A stretch of DNA of 64,000 nucleotides from Hirudinaria manillensis. Taxonomy: Eukaryota > Annelida > Clitellata > Hirudinida > Hirudinidae. Position 1 is the first letter of the stretch. Each line of letters begins with the position of its first letter. The DNA lies in assembly GCA_034509925.1 (NCBI GenBank), contig CM067532.1, positions 4,792,142 through 4,856,141 on the forward strand, read 5' to 3'. The notes beneath the pieces were generated by a model. That model was not told where the DNA came from. It did not search any database and saw nothing but the letters and a program-made list of their open reading frames with translations. Below, in pieces: positions 1 through 11,600 of the stretch. Position numbers and translations under genes: made by a program.

Positions 1-586
1 TTATTTGCTTCTCATGGCCATGTTTGTGTCACTTGAAATTATGGAACTCGTCTGCAAACTCGGTTTTCTAAGCGATGTTGTTGGTGTTAGCATGTCATTC
101 CAAATTCAGTGTTGCGCCATTCACGTTAAAGTAGGTAATTAGATGACGCAAATATGGCCATTTTAAAACTTTTTTTTTATAATTTTCTAATTTGGTTTAA
201 ATTCTGAGACATTTTAAAACAAACGAAATGCTATTAAAAACTTAGAACAAGTTAAAAACATGTCTCTTTGTTGCGTAGTAAAAATAATGTAACTGATGCC
301 AAAATGTTTGCCAGCCTGCGCCAAAATTATGGGTTGCTTGTGACAGAATGAACAGCCATTTTGCTATTATTCGTTTGTTATTGTATGTTATTATTTGTTA
401 TTGTCGTATGTCATTGTGATGTATGCTGTATGTTATTATATGCTGATGTATGATGTATGTTGTATGTTATTACTTCAAGGCTATTTGGAGATGCACAAGT
501 ATGAAATGGAACTACCTTAAGTAGAAATTCCATGTTTTATTTTATAAAGTTGAACAACATATATTTATACCTATCTTGAGACAAAG
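1..586. other. No gene recognised
   Basis: No coding exon or RNA gene is recognisable here. From about 370 to 475 there is degenerate TGTATGTTATT-type simple sequence, which is low-complexity DNA rather than a gene. Confidence 0.5.
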
Positions 587-617
587 CGTGGTTTCGATCC
601 ACGGATCTCTGCTACCA
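587..617 (-). other. Initiator-tRNA-like T arm and TGGTAGCAGAG motif (possible primer-binding site)
   Basis: On the minus strand TGGTAGCAGAG (617-607) is followed by a T-arm-like hairpin: stem CGTGG/CCACG around the loop ATCGAAA (603-587). The ATCGAAA loop is typical of eukaryotic initiator methionine tRNA. TGGTAGCAGAG is also what would pair with the 3' end of animal initiator tRNA, the usual primer for copia-type elements. It abuts a copia reverse transcriptase fragment, so I read it as a primer-binding site or a captured tRNA piece. A full tRNA cloverleaf is not present. Confidence 0.4.
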
Positions 618-845
618 TTTTCTCCGAGTGATTTTTATTGAGCCATCAGATTGTTTGTTGATTTCAATTCCAAGAAAGAATGTAGCTGGTTTAGCAACAA
701 TTTTGAATTCTTTCTCTAATTTCTGCTTGAAATCTCTAAGATCTGATTCTGATGTGACTGCAACGATTCCATCGTCGACATACAAAGCAACTAAAATTTT
801 GCTATGCTTTTTCTTTTGAATGAAAAGACATGCATCGCTTTTCAC
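612..845 (-). pseudogene. Ty1/copia-type reverse transcriptase fragment
   Basis: This is a 77-codon open stretch matching the middle of a copia-type reverse transcriptase. It carries the YVDD catalytic box (LYVDDGIV, about residues 22-29), preceded by a SDACLF block and followed by a FFLGIEI block, as in copia pol polyproteins. The frame can be followed a few codons upstream (GFVKSDA) before a stop, and a TATTG/TATCG simple repeat lies just beyond. Integrase, RNase H, protease and LTRs were not found. It is a dead remnant of an LTR retrotransposon. The family is certain from the YVDD context; the subfamily is unknown. Confidence 0.8.
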
Positions 846-867
846 AAAACCAAGTTTTTAAGCATAA

Positions 868-948
868 AAACTCAACATTATATATTATATCGTATTGTAT
901 TGTATTGTATCGTGTATCGTATTGTATTGTATCGTATATTATATCGCC
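868..948. repeat. (TATTG/TATCG)n pentanucleotide repeat
   Basis: Imperfect tandem pentanucleotides of the form TATTG and TATCG, bordered by TATAT. They interrupt the copia-derived sequence on its 5' side. Confidence 0.75.
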
Positions 949-1080
949 TGATGTTCCTTGGACCACTTTTACAAATGATGGTTTAAAAAAAAAACAAGAT
1001 GAAACAAAAACTAATTGAACAAACTTCAACACCGTAAAATTATAATTACCACTCCATTGACTATTTTTTCTTAACATACC

Positions 1081-1224
1081 TTTGACTTAGAAATTATTAA
1101 ATATTTAATATATTAACATAATATTATCAATTAAGTATTATCAATTAAACATAATATTATTAAAGTATTAATAATAATAAATAATTATATTTAATTTCAT
1201 TAGTTATATTTATTATTATTATTA

Positions 1225-1261
<37 letters not shown>

Positions 1262-2660
1262 CATTATTATCATTAATTTGAAAGGAAAACATGTGGAAAG
1301 GTCATAGTTGTTTTTGAGCTTAAACCTTGTGGAACATTTCTGTGGACATCCATAATTCTTTTAGGTGACCTTGTCAGGAGTTCATTTCGGTGCACGATTA
1401 TGATAATGATCAACAAGACATTTCCAAATGTTGCATGTTAGATGTACTTTATAATTATAAACATAACCCTGGATACATACATGTATAATTAACGAACAAT
1501 TAAAATTATATTACGAAATAAACTTTTTAAAATTTAAATTTTTTTTTAAAATTTAAAGCAGATTAAAGCAAATTAAAGCAACTAATTAATTATGTTTGAT
1601 TAAACGGATTACAATTTCTTTTAAATAAATAAATAAATATTTATTTTTGTTGATTTACTAAATTGAACGATGCGTTACGATGTCAAACTATGTACATCTT
1701 CATCTGTCCATCTATAAGTATAATGGCTATCAGATCAATATTTTTATTCATTTATTTATTTATTAAGGACACAAATAAATAAAATTATATCAGTAGTGAC
1801 GTAAGTAAATAATGATATGAATAATTGATAGCTTAATACATAAATAGATAATTATATGTGTAACAGATATAACAAATATAGATAATTATATAGGATAAAT
1901 GAGAAAATAAATAATGATATGAATGAATGAATGAATAAATAAATAAATAATTAAATAAATAAATACTTAAATAAATGAATAAATAAATAAATACTTAAAT
2001 ATTTAAATAAATAAACGGCTTCATCCACCTGGTCGGCCTGTTGAAGAAAAGCGGAAATAAATTCCACGCAGGTCGACAAACCAATCCGTGACCTTTGAAC
2101 CCAGAAAACAACAACAACAACAAAATTGAACTTCTATTTTAAAAATAAATAAATAAATTTTCCATATCCTGGTTTTTCCATGGAGCTGTTTCTCGTTGAA
2201 TGCGTTGTTTACTCGAATATAACAGGGGTTTGAATATCAATTGAGCATCTCCCTTCAGATGTAACATTATGTTTTATAACATTAATAATCCTCAATAATA
2301 ATAATATTATTAATTAATTAATAATTTTGCATTACGAATTACTAATTATTTATTAATAATAACATAATATTATAAATAATCTTAAATAATAATAATAATA
2401 TTAATTAATAATAATAATAATAATATTTCAATAATAATTAATAATAATTATTATTAATAATAATATAATTTCAATAATAATTATTATTATTATTTATTAT
2501 TATTATTATTTATTAATTAATAATTAATAATATTATTGTTTATTAATTACTTATATAGTAATATTATTAATAATATAATTACAAACATAAATATATGTAT
2601 TATAATAATATGATTATAAATAAATAATAATTGTTAATTGCAACATTAATAACCATAAAG
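1081..2660. repeat. AT-rich gene-free stretch with ATT and AAAT microsatellites
   Basis: Very AT-rich sequence without genes. It includes an ATT tract at about 1205-1272, AAAT/GAAT tetranucleotide tracts at about 1908-2012, and mixed TAA/TTA sequence at about 2290-2640. A short less AT-rich island at 2015-2100 shows no coding potential I recognise. Confidence 0.7.
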
Positions 2661-2764
2661 GCAATAAATTATTCTAAATCAGATAACGTCCGTCGATTAA
2701 TGGCATTTGCAATCAAATTTTAAACAATTCCGAGACACGTCAATTAATTGAAAGGATACAATTA

Positions 2765-2808
2765 GATACAAATGCGATACAAATGCAATACAAATGCGAT
2801 ACAAACGT
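2765..2808 (+). repeat. Four tandem copies of an 11-bp unit (GATACAAATGC)
   Basis: Units at 2765-2775, 2776-2786, 2787-2797 (A for the first G) and 2798-2808 (ending CGT). The period is exactly 11 bases. Confidence 0.85.
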
Positions 2809-2959
2809 GACCTCAATTGACCTCGTTTGACTGCCGCTCATAATTTCCAGTGGAAAACGAGGAATTCATTCCAATGAATGTGCTTCCAGTTCAAAGGAAT
2901 ATTCATTCATTTCAAGGAAATATTCATTTTAACTTATAAATTAATGAAATAAAGGAATA

Positions 2960-2964
2960 ATGGC

Positions 2965-2997
<33 letters not shown>

Positions 2998-3759
2998 CAT
3001 CATCGTCGTCGTCAGCATCGTCATCATCACAATAGTAATCATAATATTAATAAATTCTGACTTCAACAGCAATTTGACCTTTTACAAATTGAAAGTTTAA
3101 TTAACGTGGCAGTTGCTGCTGCTGCTGATAATGATGATGGTGATGATGATGATGGTGATGACGATCTTAATGGAACGTGTGTATATATTCTACCACCTCC
3201 CCTGGGGCCAACTCCACGACAACCGACAATCTTCGTTTCCATGGACACGGAAACAATTTGAAGCGAGAGAGAAGAAGAAGAAGAAAAAAAAAGTGCCGGT
3301 GATGGAGAATTGAATTATTTCCTTTCGCTGAACTTCAATGATGACCAGGATTTTGAATTGAAGAAAATCAATTTCGCAAATTGCACCTTCTGCCATTTAA
3401 AAAGAGCTTCCTTTTGCTTCGATTCCTTGCTGTGTTTTCCACGTCGACGTCGTTCCGTTGTGCACGGCGTGTTCCGGGATGGAATCACGCGGCTGCCTAC
3501 GTCATAATCACGTGAGTGATTGTTTACGATTCGGGATTGTGGATCGGAGGAGGCTCCAGAGGGATACCATCGATGGTGGTGAATGATGGACGGACGGAAG
3601 GACGAATGGATGGACAGATAGACAGACAGGCGGACGAATGGATGGACAGATAGACAAATGGAGATAATGTAAATGATAGGCAGATGAAATGTGACCTTAC
3701 TATAAGACGGTTTCCAAGACGAAGAAGCGAAGACAACTAACGAATAATGGCTGACTAAC

Positions 3760-3829
<70 letters not shown>

Positions 3830-4372
3830 CGATGATGACGATGATGACGATGATGATGATGACATCGATGGCCAATGCCAGTGATTTTGAGGGAGTCACG
3901 TGGAAATATGCTTCCGTTTCATATGTTTCCTTGGAGTTTAAAGTCAACATCATCGCCAACAACATCAACATCAACGTCGACGTCGCCGCCACCAAAGTCC
4001 TCCTCTTCCTCCTCCTCCTCATCATCATCAACATCATCATCATCATCATCATCAATAACAAATTCAGCAACACCTACATCAGAACATGACCGAGGAGAAT
4101 TATTTATCTATCGACAACAAAACATCCAATCCAGAACGTTGGAATGGGATCAGTGACGTGTGTGCAACACCGAGTCATTCATGCGTGACACCAAAAGAAG
4201 GAATTGATCCACTGACTGGCATTCAAACTGGCAGGAGATGGAAGACTGAACAATTTTTTTTTCCAGCTCCTCGTACAGGAAAAGGTTTGCCTCCTGTAGC
4301 GGTCAATCATCATCATCATCATCATCATCAACACTACATCATCACTTTAGCACCATCATCATCGTCATTATA
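2960..4372. repeat. Microsatellite-rich block dominated by (ATG/CAT)n
   Basis: Contains AAT repeats (about 2967-2997), GATGATGGT repeats (3127-3165), GATGGACAGATAGACAG-type repeats (3583-3660), an ATG tract of about 100 bases (3760-3862, with interspersed ACG), and CATCAT tracts (about 4019-4052 and 4307-4332). The long open frames through here translate to homopolymers of Met, Ile, Ser or His and are repeat artefacts. No gene is supported. Confidence 0.85.
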
Positions 4373-4738
4373 CTAACATCACAACTAATAGATTTTGATT
4401 TGTTTATTAATACGTGTTTCACAAACAACCGATTGTGCCAACAAATGCTGGATTGGTGATAATTATTACTTAAGTAGTAAATTAATAAACAAGAAAACAA
4501 ATTAATTAGTTGATCACTTTCAAGAACTTATGACATCTCGTTAGATATTTTTAACGTTTCTTTCTTTATTCAGACATTTTGCAATCAATCAATGTCGACT
4601 CGAGTTGAGAAAGTCCATCGAACGAGTGAATTAATGAATGAGTGAACAAGTGAATGAATGAATGAATGAATGAATGAATAAGGAATATGCGAATGGAAAA
4701 AAACTTTGGAAATTTGAAGAATCCATAAAGTTGATCAA

Positions 4739-4790
4739 GTCATGTGATCATGTCATGTGACCACGTCATGTGACCGGGTCATGTGATCGA
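4739..4790. promoter_or_regulatory. Four head-to-tail copies of a 13-bp unit carrying TCATGTGA
   Basis: Units start at 4739, 4752, 4765 and 4778 and begin GTCATGTGA in every copy; only the last four bases vary. TCATGTGA is the M-box form of the E-box bound by MITF/TFE-type bHLH-zipper factors. The arrangement looks like a homotypic binding-site array, but it could equally be a simple minisatellite. The nearest recognised gene is the Shaker channel, which lies downstream on the opposite strand with its start about 3.9 kb away. Confidence 0.4.
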
Positions 4791-5174
4791 GTAATTCTCC
4801 TTCTGAGGCTCCTAAAATAATTGCTTCCTGTGCATTTTAAACCCTGCTTCCACGAGAAATGCTGATGAGTTTATTAAAGGCAGCAATGATGGAGAAACTG
4901 TCAAGAGACGGTTCTCAGAAATAAAAATTTATTATTGGAAATATATCTGAATAATTCAGTTGATAAGAACAAACCCACTTGGATATCCGCAAACTACGTT
5001 TAAATTTCCTTAAAATTTATGAGCGCTAAGGCCTGCCATGATGAATAATTGATTAGATTGACACAAGGACTTTTAAATTATTGCTAAATTAATTTTAATG
5101 ACGTCGTGCTGTCGTTAATGAGCGGAATGGTGAGTAAATGTTGTGATTTAATCGGTATTTGTGAAATTAATTGA

Positions 5175-5405
5175 TATAATATAATATAATATAATATAAT
5201 ATAATATAATATAATATAATATAATATAATATAATATAATATAATATAATATAATATAATATAATATAATATAATATAATATAATATAATATAATATAAT
5301 ATAATATAATATAATATAATATAATATAATATAATATAATATAATATAATATAATATAATATAATATAATATAATATAATATAATATAATATAATATAAT
5401 ATAAT
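5175..5405. repeat. (ATAAT)n pentanucleotide microsatellite, about 230 bp
   Basis: About 46 perfect units of ATAAT. The right edge is an abrupt junction with complex sequence (CAGCCCCTTCCC), which is what the 3' tail of a minus-strand non-LTR retroelement would look like. Confidence 0.9.
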
Positions 5406-7101
5406 CAGCCCCTTCCCAAAGGAATGAAAGGTCTGCCTAAGGAATGAATGCAGTGCTATTTACAGCTCCTCACTCCTTAAAGAGTGCAGTAGTGAGGACT
5501 TCATTCCTCACGGACATCGACATCCGATGATGTCCTCCAAGTTCAAAGAATCGACGCTGATTCGCCTCAATTAGCAGGCACGCTACCAGCATTTCTCAGT
5601 TTTATCATCGCCCTGCGTCCCGCTTCTGTAGTTTACGGGTGGAGATGGATGGAAAGAAGGAGGAATGGTGGGTGGAAAGATGGGTGAAAGGGTGAAAGGA
5701 TGGCGGGACTCTGAACAATCCACGGACGTGTAGAATGCCACGGTCGGTCAAGTCTTGAAATCCCCGGGAAAAACACGTTTCTAGTCAAACTTGGGGCAAT
5801 TGAATCTTCACTTCTCCTGAGATTCCGTGAAAAATCGTGCAAGGTTTTCATTACATTCTTTTCATTTCAACAAAAGCAGCAGACACCAGCAGACTGCTGG
5901 TGATGGTGAAAAATAAGCACTTTCTAGACCATAACGTTCCATGTTCTGGTGCTTTCAAATTTTAAAATTTATTAAATTGCAAAAGCGCATTTATCACGCG
6001 CGATGTTGACGCTGAATGATTGAAAATATTTTTCACAGCTTATTTTTGCCTTCCATACAAAATGCTGGATGATTTTGACCGCGAAACGTGCTATCGAAGT
6101 GCCCAGAAATTCTTGTGTCGTCGGTAACAAAAGATGGCGTGCAGTAAAGACAGGTCATCATTTGCTGAATAAAGCTGCAGAAAATGGGAGACTTTTTTCC
6201 TCGTAAGGAAGTTAAAACACCTCCCCTGGTTTTTAGAAGAGAAAGTTAATCAAAATTTAGGGAGTTTATTTTTTATTTTGTTTTATTTCAGTCATTCGTT
6301 AAAAGTTTATTGGAAGGTTATGAAGACGAAACACATACGCCTCAGACCAACCATGGGGTTTTGAATATTTTACCATTAAGTCGATCACGACATGTAGTCT
6401 CATATTTTTCCATTTTCACTTTTCTTCAGAAGTTGAAATTGAAAGATAAATGATTTCCATTTGTGTTAATAAATCAATAACGTCTCCAGGCCGTATTTAA
6501 AAGAAGCAATCAAATATTTAACACCGAGCACTCGTAGCTAGAATTCATCATTGCGTGTAACTTTCGAATTTTGCAAAACAACTTTTACGAACGTTCATCT
6601 CAGCAATTTGTTGAAATTATAGTTGCCATCTTTTTTTTTGTCTCCTGTAATGAAAATAAGGACCGAAACAAAATGATTGGCGGGTGATTACCATCGACAA
6701 GAGAGGCAACGAAATGGACTCTAATTCAAAACAAATTGGAGCATACTTCGGCTAGCTAATTCTTTCAAACCACGATCAATTATTTCCTTCACATGCGCCC
6801 AGTAAGCTCGACAAAGATCAGCAGCATTTCATATTCAGCATTCAAAACAAAAACAAAACAAAAATCAAGGAAATCGATGGTGTCATTCCGATGGCGTGGA
6901 ACGTTTGTTTCGATGTCATGCTAAACTGACGTAGCGTTAAAATGCACAAAAATCTCACTTCTAGCGCCACTAACCTGATTATTGCCAAGAACATGAACTT
7001 TGCTGAAATTAAGCAGTATGAAAAACATTTTGTTTCAAACCCTGCCAACAGCAAAAGACGAATGCGATGTTGATAATGACGACGACGATGACATGAAGAT
7101 G
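5406..7101. other. Non-coding stretch; possible retroelement 3' region at its left end
   Basis: The first 130 bases contain a perfect 7-bp stem (CCTCACT and AGTGAGG, about 5467-5496) and sit directly against the ATAAT tract, suggesting the 3' end of a minus-strand non-LTR element or SINE. No reverse transcriptase was seen. The remainder, up to the Shaker stop codon, shows no recognisable gene. Confidence 0.35.
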
Positions 7102-8694
7102 TCAGACGTGTCTTCCCCGGCCAGTCTTATGGGCATAGAATCTGTTGAAGTGACCTGTGATGATGGGCACTGGAATGGCGAGAGTCAGCACTCCTGTTAT
7201 GGCGCACGCAGCGCCCACAATTTTTCCCAAGTACCCCACCGGGACTTTATCTCCGTATCCGACGGTCGTCATGGTGATGATTGCCCACCAGAACGCATCG
7301 GGAATGCTGTGAATCTGCGAGGATGGAGTGCCTAGTTCGGCGTAATAGATGGCGCTCGAGAAGACCAAGAGGCAGACGCACAGTGCCACCAGGAAGAGAC
7401 CCAATCCTTCCAGACTTGCCTTGAAGGTGAGAACGAGTACTTGAAGTCCTACGGAATGTTTCGTCAGCTTGAATATCCTCACTAGACGGATGACCCTCAG
7501 GAAGGCCAGAGAGGCACTGGATTTGGCTCCTTCGCAGCTCATTGTCGACAGAACGTTAAAGAGAGTCACATAGTACGGTAGGATGGCCATTACGTCCACT
7601 ATGTTCTTGAAGTCTTTCCAGAATTCCAATTTGCTTGGACTCACCAGGAATCTAATGAGAGCTTCGAACGTGAACCACACCGTGCAGAAGGTTTCTATGA
7701 TGAAAAATGGATCCAAAAAGTTTGGAGCCTCGTCATTCACGCAGTGAGTTGTGGCAAAGGTTGGCAGAGTTTCAATGCAGAAGAGGACGATCGATATCAA
7801 AGTGATCGTCACTGAAACGAGAGCGATCGCAAAAGCACTTCTTGACGTCTCGGGATATTCGAAAAGCATCCAGATTTTCCTCATGAACGAGTTGCTGGGC
7901 ATTTGAATCTCCGTGGAGGTGTAGCCCTCGGACTTTTTGTATTCCTCGACTGCATCGTGTTCCAACTGATAGAAGAGTATTTCTGCAAGGAAGACGTCAT
8001 CGGGGACATGGAGAGGCCTTTTGAGTCGACCCCCGTATTGGTAGTAGCAGAATATCGCCTCGAAACTAGGTCGATGCCTGTCGAAGAACAGTTCGTTCTT
8101 TGACTTGTCAAAGAATTGCTTGCGTTTTTCTCTATTGCCGAGGAGCGTGTCCGGATGACGTTCGAATATTTCGAGGTGAGTCTCAAAGCACTGACCACTC
8201 ACGTTGATTCTCAGTCGTTCCCTCAAGACTTCATTCCTCCACCTCTTCTCCGGCTCGATCAAATAATCCTCTCTGTAACTGCCAGAAAAATCGGAGTCCG
8301 TCTGAGTAGCCACGAACTTCTTCTTCAGTTTCCTTCTTTTATGTTGCTGCTGGGCGGATCTAAATCTCGGATCTTCCCGATATCTGGCATCGACCTGATT
8401 AGAGGAATATTTCAGCAGGGTTAAAGAGATGGAACTTGCACAAGGGAAGACGATATTCGAGGATGTCAAAGTCCTCGGTAGAACCTTGTGGTGAATGTGA
8501 TTTCCGCTCTGAATGTAAGTCACAGTTTCGCTTTTGACCGGCAACAACTTCCTCTTTTCGCTTGAATTCTGCTTGGCAACTTTCCTCACCTCACCGGCGA
8601 TGTGATGGTCCGATGAAGCTCTGCTGATTTTCGGGGGCATCACGGAGGAGGATCCGATTCTCCATGGTCCACGACTGTTTCCATTCGATGACAT
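7102..8694 (-). CDS. Shaker-type (Kv1-like) voltage-gated potassium channel
   Basis: One uninterrupted 530-residue coding exon for a six-transmembrane voltage-gated K+ channel that would act as a tetramer in the plasma membrane. A T1 tetramerisation domain spans about residues 160-255 (RINVSGQCFETHL, then FFDRHRPSFEAI). S1 is at 286-308, S2 at 328-350, S3 at 361-382, S4 at 398-414, S5 at 419-452, the selectivity filter TVGYGD at 477-482 and the S6 gate motif PVP at 508-510. LFEYPETS and FCIETLP mark it as Kv1 rather than Shab, Shaw or Shal. S4 reads RVIRLVRIFKLTKHS: compared with canonical Shaker it lacks one three-residue step (the VFR before IFKL), and the last charge is Val. The N-terminal region of about 155 residues is long and basic. 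The C-terminus ends 13 residues after S6, with no PDZ ligand. The ATG at 8694 is the first in frame. Confidence 0.93.
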   Translation of the reverse strand: MSSNGNSRGPWRIGSSSVMPPKISRASSDHHIAGEVRKVAKQNSSEKRKLLPVKSETVTYIQSGNHIHHKVLPRTLTSSNIVFPCASSISLTLLKYSSNQVDARYREDPRFRSAQQQHKRRKLKKKFVATQTDSDFSGSYREDYLIEPEKRWRNEVLRERLRINVSGQCFETHLEIFERHPDTLLGNREKRKQFFDKSKNELFFDRHRPSFEAIFCYYQYGGRLKRPLHVPDDVFLAEILFYQLEHDAVEEYKKSEGYTSTEIQMPSNSFMRKIWMLFEYPETSRSAFAIALVSVTITLISIVLFCIETLPTFATTHCVNDEAPNFLDPFFIIETFCTVWFTFEALIRFLVSPSKLEFWKDFKNIVDVMAILPYYVTLFNVLSTMSCEGAKSSASLAFLRVIRLVRIFKLTKHSVGLQVLVLTFKASLEGLGLFLVALCVCLLVFSSAIYYAELGTPSSQIHSIPDAFWWAIITMTTVGYGDKVPVGYLGKIVGAACAITGVLTLAIPVPIITGHFNRFYAHKTGRGRHV

Positions 8695-11600
8695 GGGATA
8701 TCATTTAAGCTGAATTTTCATTCTGGACTTTCGATCATTTTAGTGACCTTTTCTATTTCAATGTTCGCACGTAAATAGATATTCGAAATCTTTATGCTTT
8801 AGTTTTTGTCTTTATTTATTAAAAAATTCATCGGTAATATTTTTTTTTGTTATAAACATTTAATATTTATTTCCTCAGTCGCAATCAATTCCTTTCTTTC
8901 TGTGTTTTTGTGAACGATAATCCGAAATCTCCTTCTGCGCCTGCTAAAGACCGCTCTATGAGAACTTTACGCGAGAGGGCGCTGATATTTATGCACTTAT
9001 TTCTGCGCTGTTAATGCCACTCGGCCTTCCAACCGACAATGTCACTTTGGGGCTAAGATCTGGAGTGAAAATTGTCATCCGAACGTGTTCTTTTCAGTGT
9101 ATCGAGTAAATTTAATCGTTTATCCTTTCTTGCCTACTAATGCACTTCGATTTCTAACGATAAATCGAGCACTGTGCCGTGTACACTTTATACGGTCGTA
9201 CGTGATCTATCAGCTTCTCCGGCACGCCATGTTCCATCCAGCCGAGTGGCCAGGAAAAAATGCTGACCTTTTCAGACTTTCGGGTGAATCGATCATTCAT
9301 TGATTAAGCACAACAACGTCCTTGGGAGCGCAAGAGGTTTCAGGTTTCTAAAAGAAAAGTAGCTGCGTCAATCAATTCATCCATCCATCAATCAATTTGT
9401 CCAATATTCAATGCATCCGGCCAGTCTGTGAAAAGTTGTGCCTCCATAATTGCTGAATGCGTGGTTTCTCGTCTGAATCTCCAAGGGAGAGCTAAAACTT
9501 CTGAATCTTGACCGAGAAGGAGACGATTGATCTGCTATCGATTGGTTCCAAATGATGCTGACGATCGATATTCCTCTTACACTTCATGAGAATTACTTAG
9601 AATCAACTCGGAATTGAACGTTTAATTCACATAAAATTGCAAACTTGACTTAAATTTTAAAGATTCTTAAGCTTTGCGCGTAAAACATTCAATTCGTTGA
9701 CTTTGTTCTGCACATTTTCTCCTCCATTTTGTGGCGATTTTCGTCGAATAATCATTGTTCTATTTCAATAACATAATCTAGTGGATTTTAAATGAATTTT
9801 AAGGAATGACGCCAGAATTGAGAAGCTGGAAGAATCAACTTGAGAATCATCATCATCATCAGCAGCATTAGCAGCACGACTTTTCTAGATTTTCATAAAT
9901 CCCAGTATTATTTAGTTCTTGAGGCAGAATCAAACCTCCATCCGACATATCTTCCCTTTCCCTTGAAATTGCTTGGCACATAATACCTCTCATAATACCC
10001 GAGTATCCGAGGGAATATTTTGCTTGCATCAACGCCTCGAATTTTTTTACACCAATACATCAATCCAATGTCAAAACTGATTTAAAATACCTTTAATCTG
10101 TAAAGTTATTTTTCTTTTCAAGCAAAATGACATTTAAGTTTGCCATGAATGAGTGATTGAGTGAGTGAATGAATGAGTGAATGATTATTGATGATTCCGT
10201 TCTAAATCTTCAACGATTACAAAATAAATGTAATATATTGGTTAACTTAATCATTTTTATTTTCAATATTACTTAAACGAGTAGTTTGTCGCGAGTAACT
10301 TTTGAAACTTATGTTTTGTTCTGTTGCTATGTTTTGCTTCGTTATTTGCTTCCTAAGTACCGATGGTTCCGTGTTTTGCAATTACAGTCAAAGTATAAAA
10401 CGATGCACTGAGAATCGATTCAAGTCGAATATACGGGCTGTTTGAGCTTCGATTTCGTCTCATCTAAGAATTTCGATATTGTTTGCAGATAAAATTTAAT
10501 TAAAAATTATTTCGAGTCCTATTCCTGGACATAAAGTAAGAATTTAGAGTAATAATACATTCAATATTCTTCTTTCGTAATAAATGTTTCTTGAAATTTC
10601 TTTTGTTGAAATTTTTGTCGATTCTCAGAAGATGCAATTTCGAGTCCGTTTGTCATCTTTGTGAGCGTTGGATGCGATGGATTAATTAAATAAGAGCAGT
10701 TGCTTCCAAGCAGTCTTTGAGCGAACGTTGCATTTGATATGGATTTTGTTGCATTTAGTTGCATTTAGTATAAAAGTTGAGAGTTTGTTTGTCTCGGAGC
10801 TTATAAAATGCATCTCAATCAAATGCGGAAAAAAATATATATTTCACCTGCTTTCAAGCTTTTGGAGGATTTCCTGACAAAAAATGTAGAAAAAAATTAT
10901 TTATATTATGCGTTTTAAGAATTGGAAAAATTACTTTAAATTTCGTCGGGAGGCGCTTTCGTTCGGAGCGGAAAGGATCCAGATATTATGCGACTTCATT
11001 TTTCATCTCAGACGATTGATGGAGAAATTTAAATGTCCAGAATTTTTCTTTTCCCTCCGAACATCGGGCAATTTCGACAACAAATTGAATGCGTTTCAAA
11101 GCGGACAATCAGGATAAAATACTTTGGTAATTGAAAATGCAATCAGTTCATGTTCTTGTGTTGGAACTGAATTAATTATAATCAAACCTTACAATTTGTT
11201 AGAAAATGAATGCTCTTGAATGGTATGAGTCAAGCAAGGATCTAATCTGGCACATTTTAATCTGGAAAATATTTATTAGCCAATGGTTGTCACCCAGATT
11301 TCAATTCTCGCTTTTAAGTTTCGAAGTTAGAAATATTTTTCTGTAAAAACTGGTTTTAAGAATTTATGCTAAATCTATTTCTTCATTTCATATTTAATTC
11401 ATATGCAGCATTACGTTTAATTGAAAGTGGTAGCTAAGATAAGCATCCTAGGTCATTTATTATTTTAGACATTAACTTTTAATAAATTAACTTTTTAAGC
11501 CAAGAAAAATACTTAATTACCTCGACTGACAACGGAGTCGCTACGTGATTTGAATGCGCAAAATGTTGAAGGTCACTAAATGCCAGGAAATTTCAATTTC

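Noticed and set aside
3315..4376. Open frames rich in Met, Ile, Ser or His (up to 252 codons)
   Set aside because: They run through ATG/CAT microsatellites on both strands and show no domain or splice support.
7881..8424. Open frames of about 66-105 codons overlapping the Shaker gene
   Set aside because: Shadows of the channel T1 domain coding sequence in other frames.
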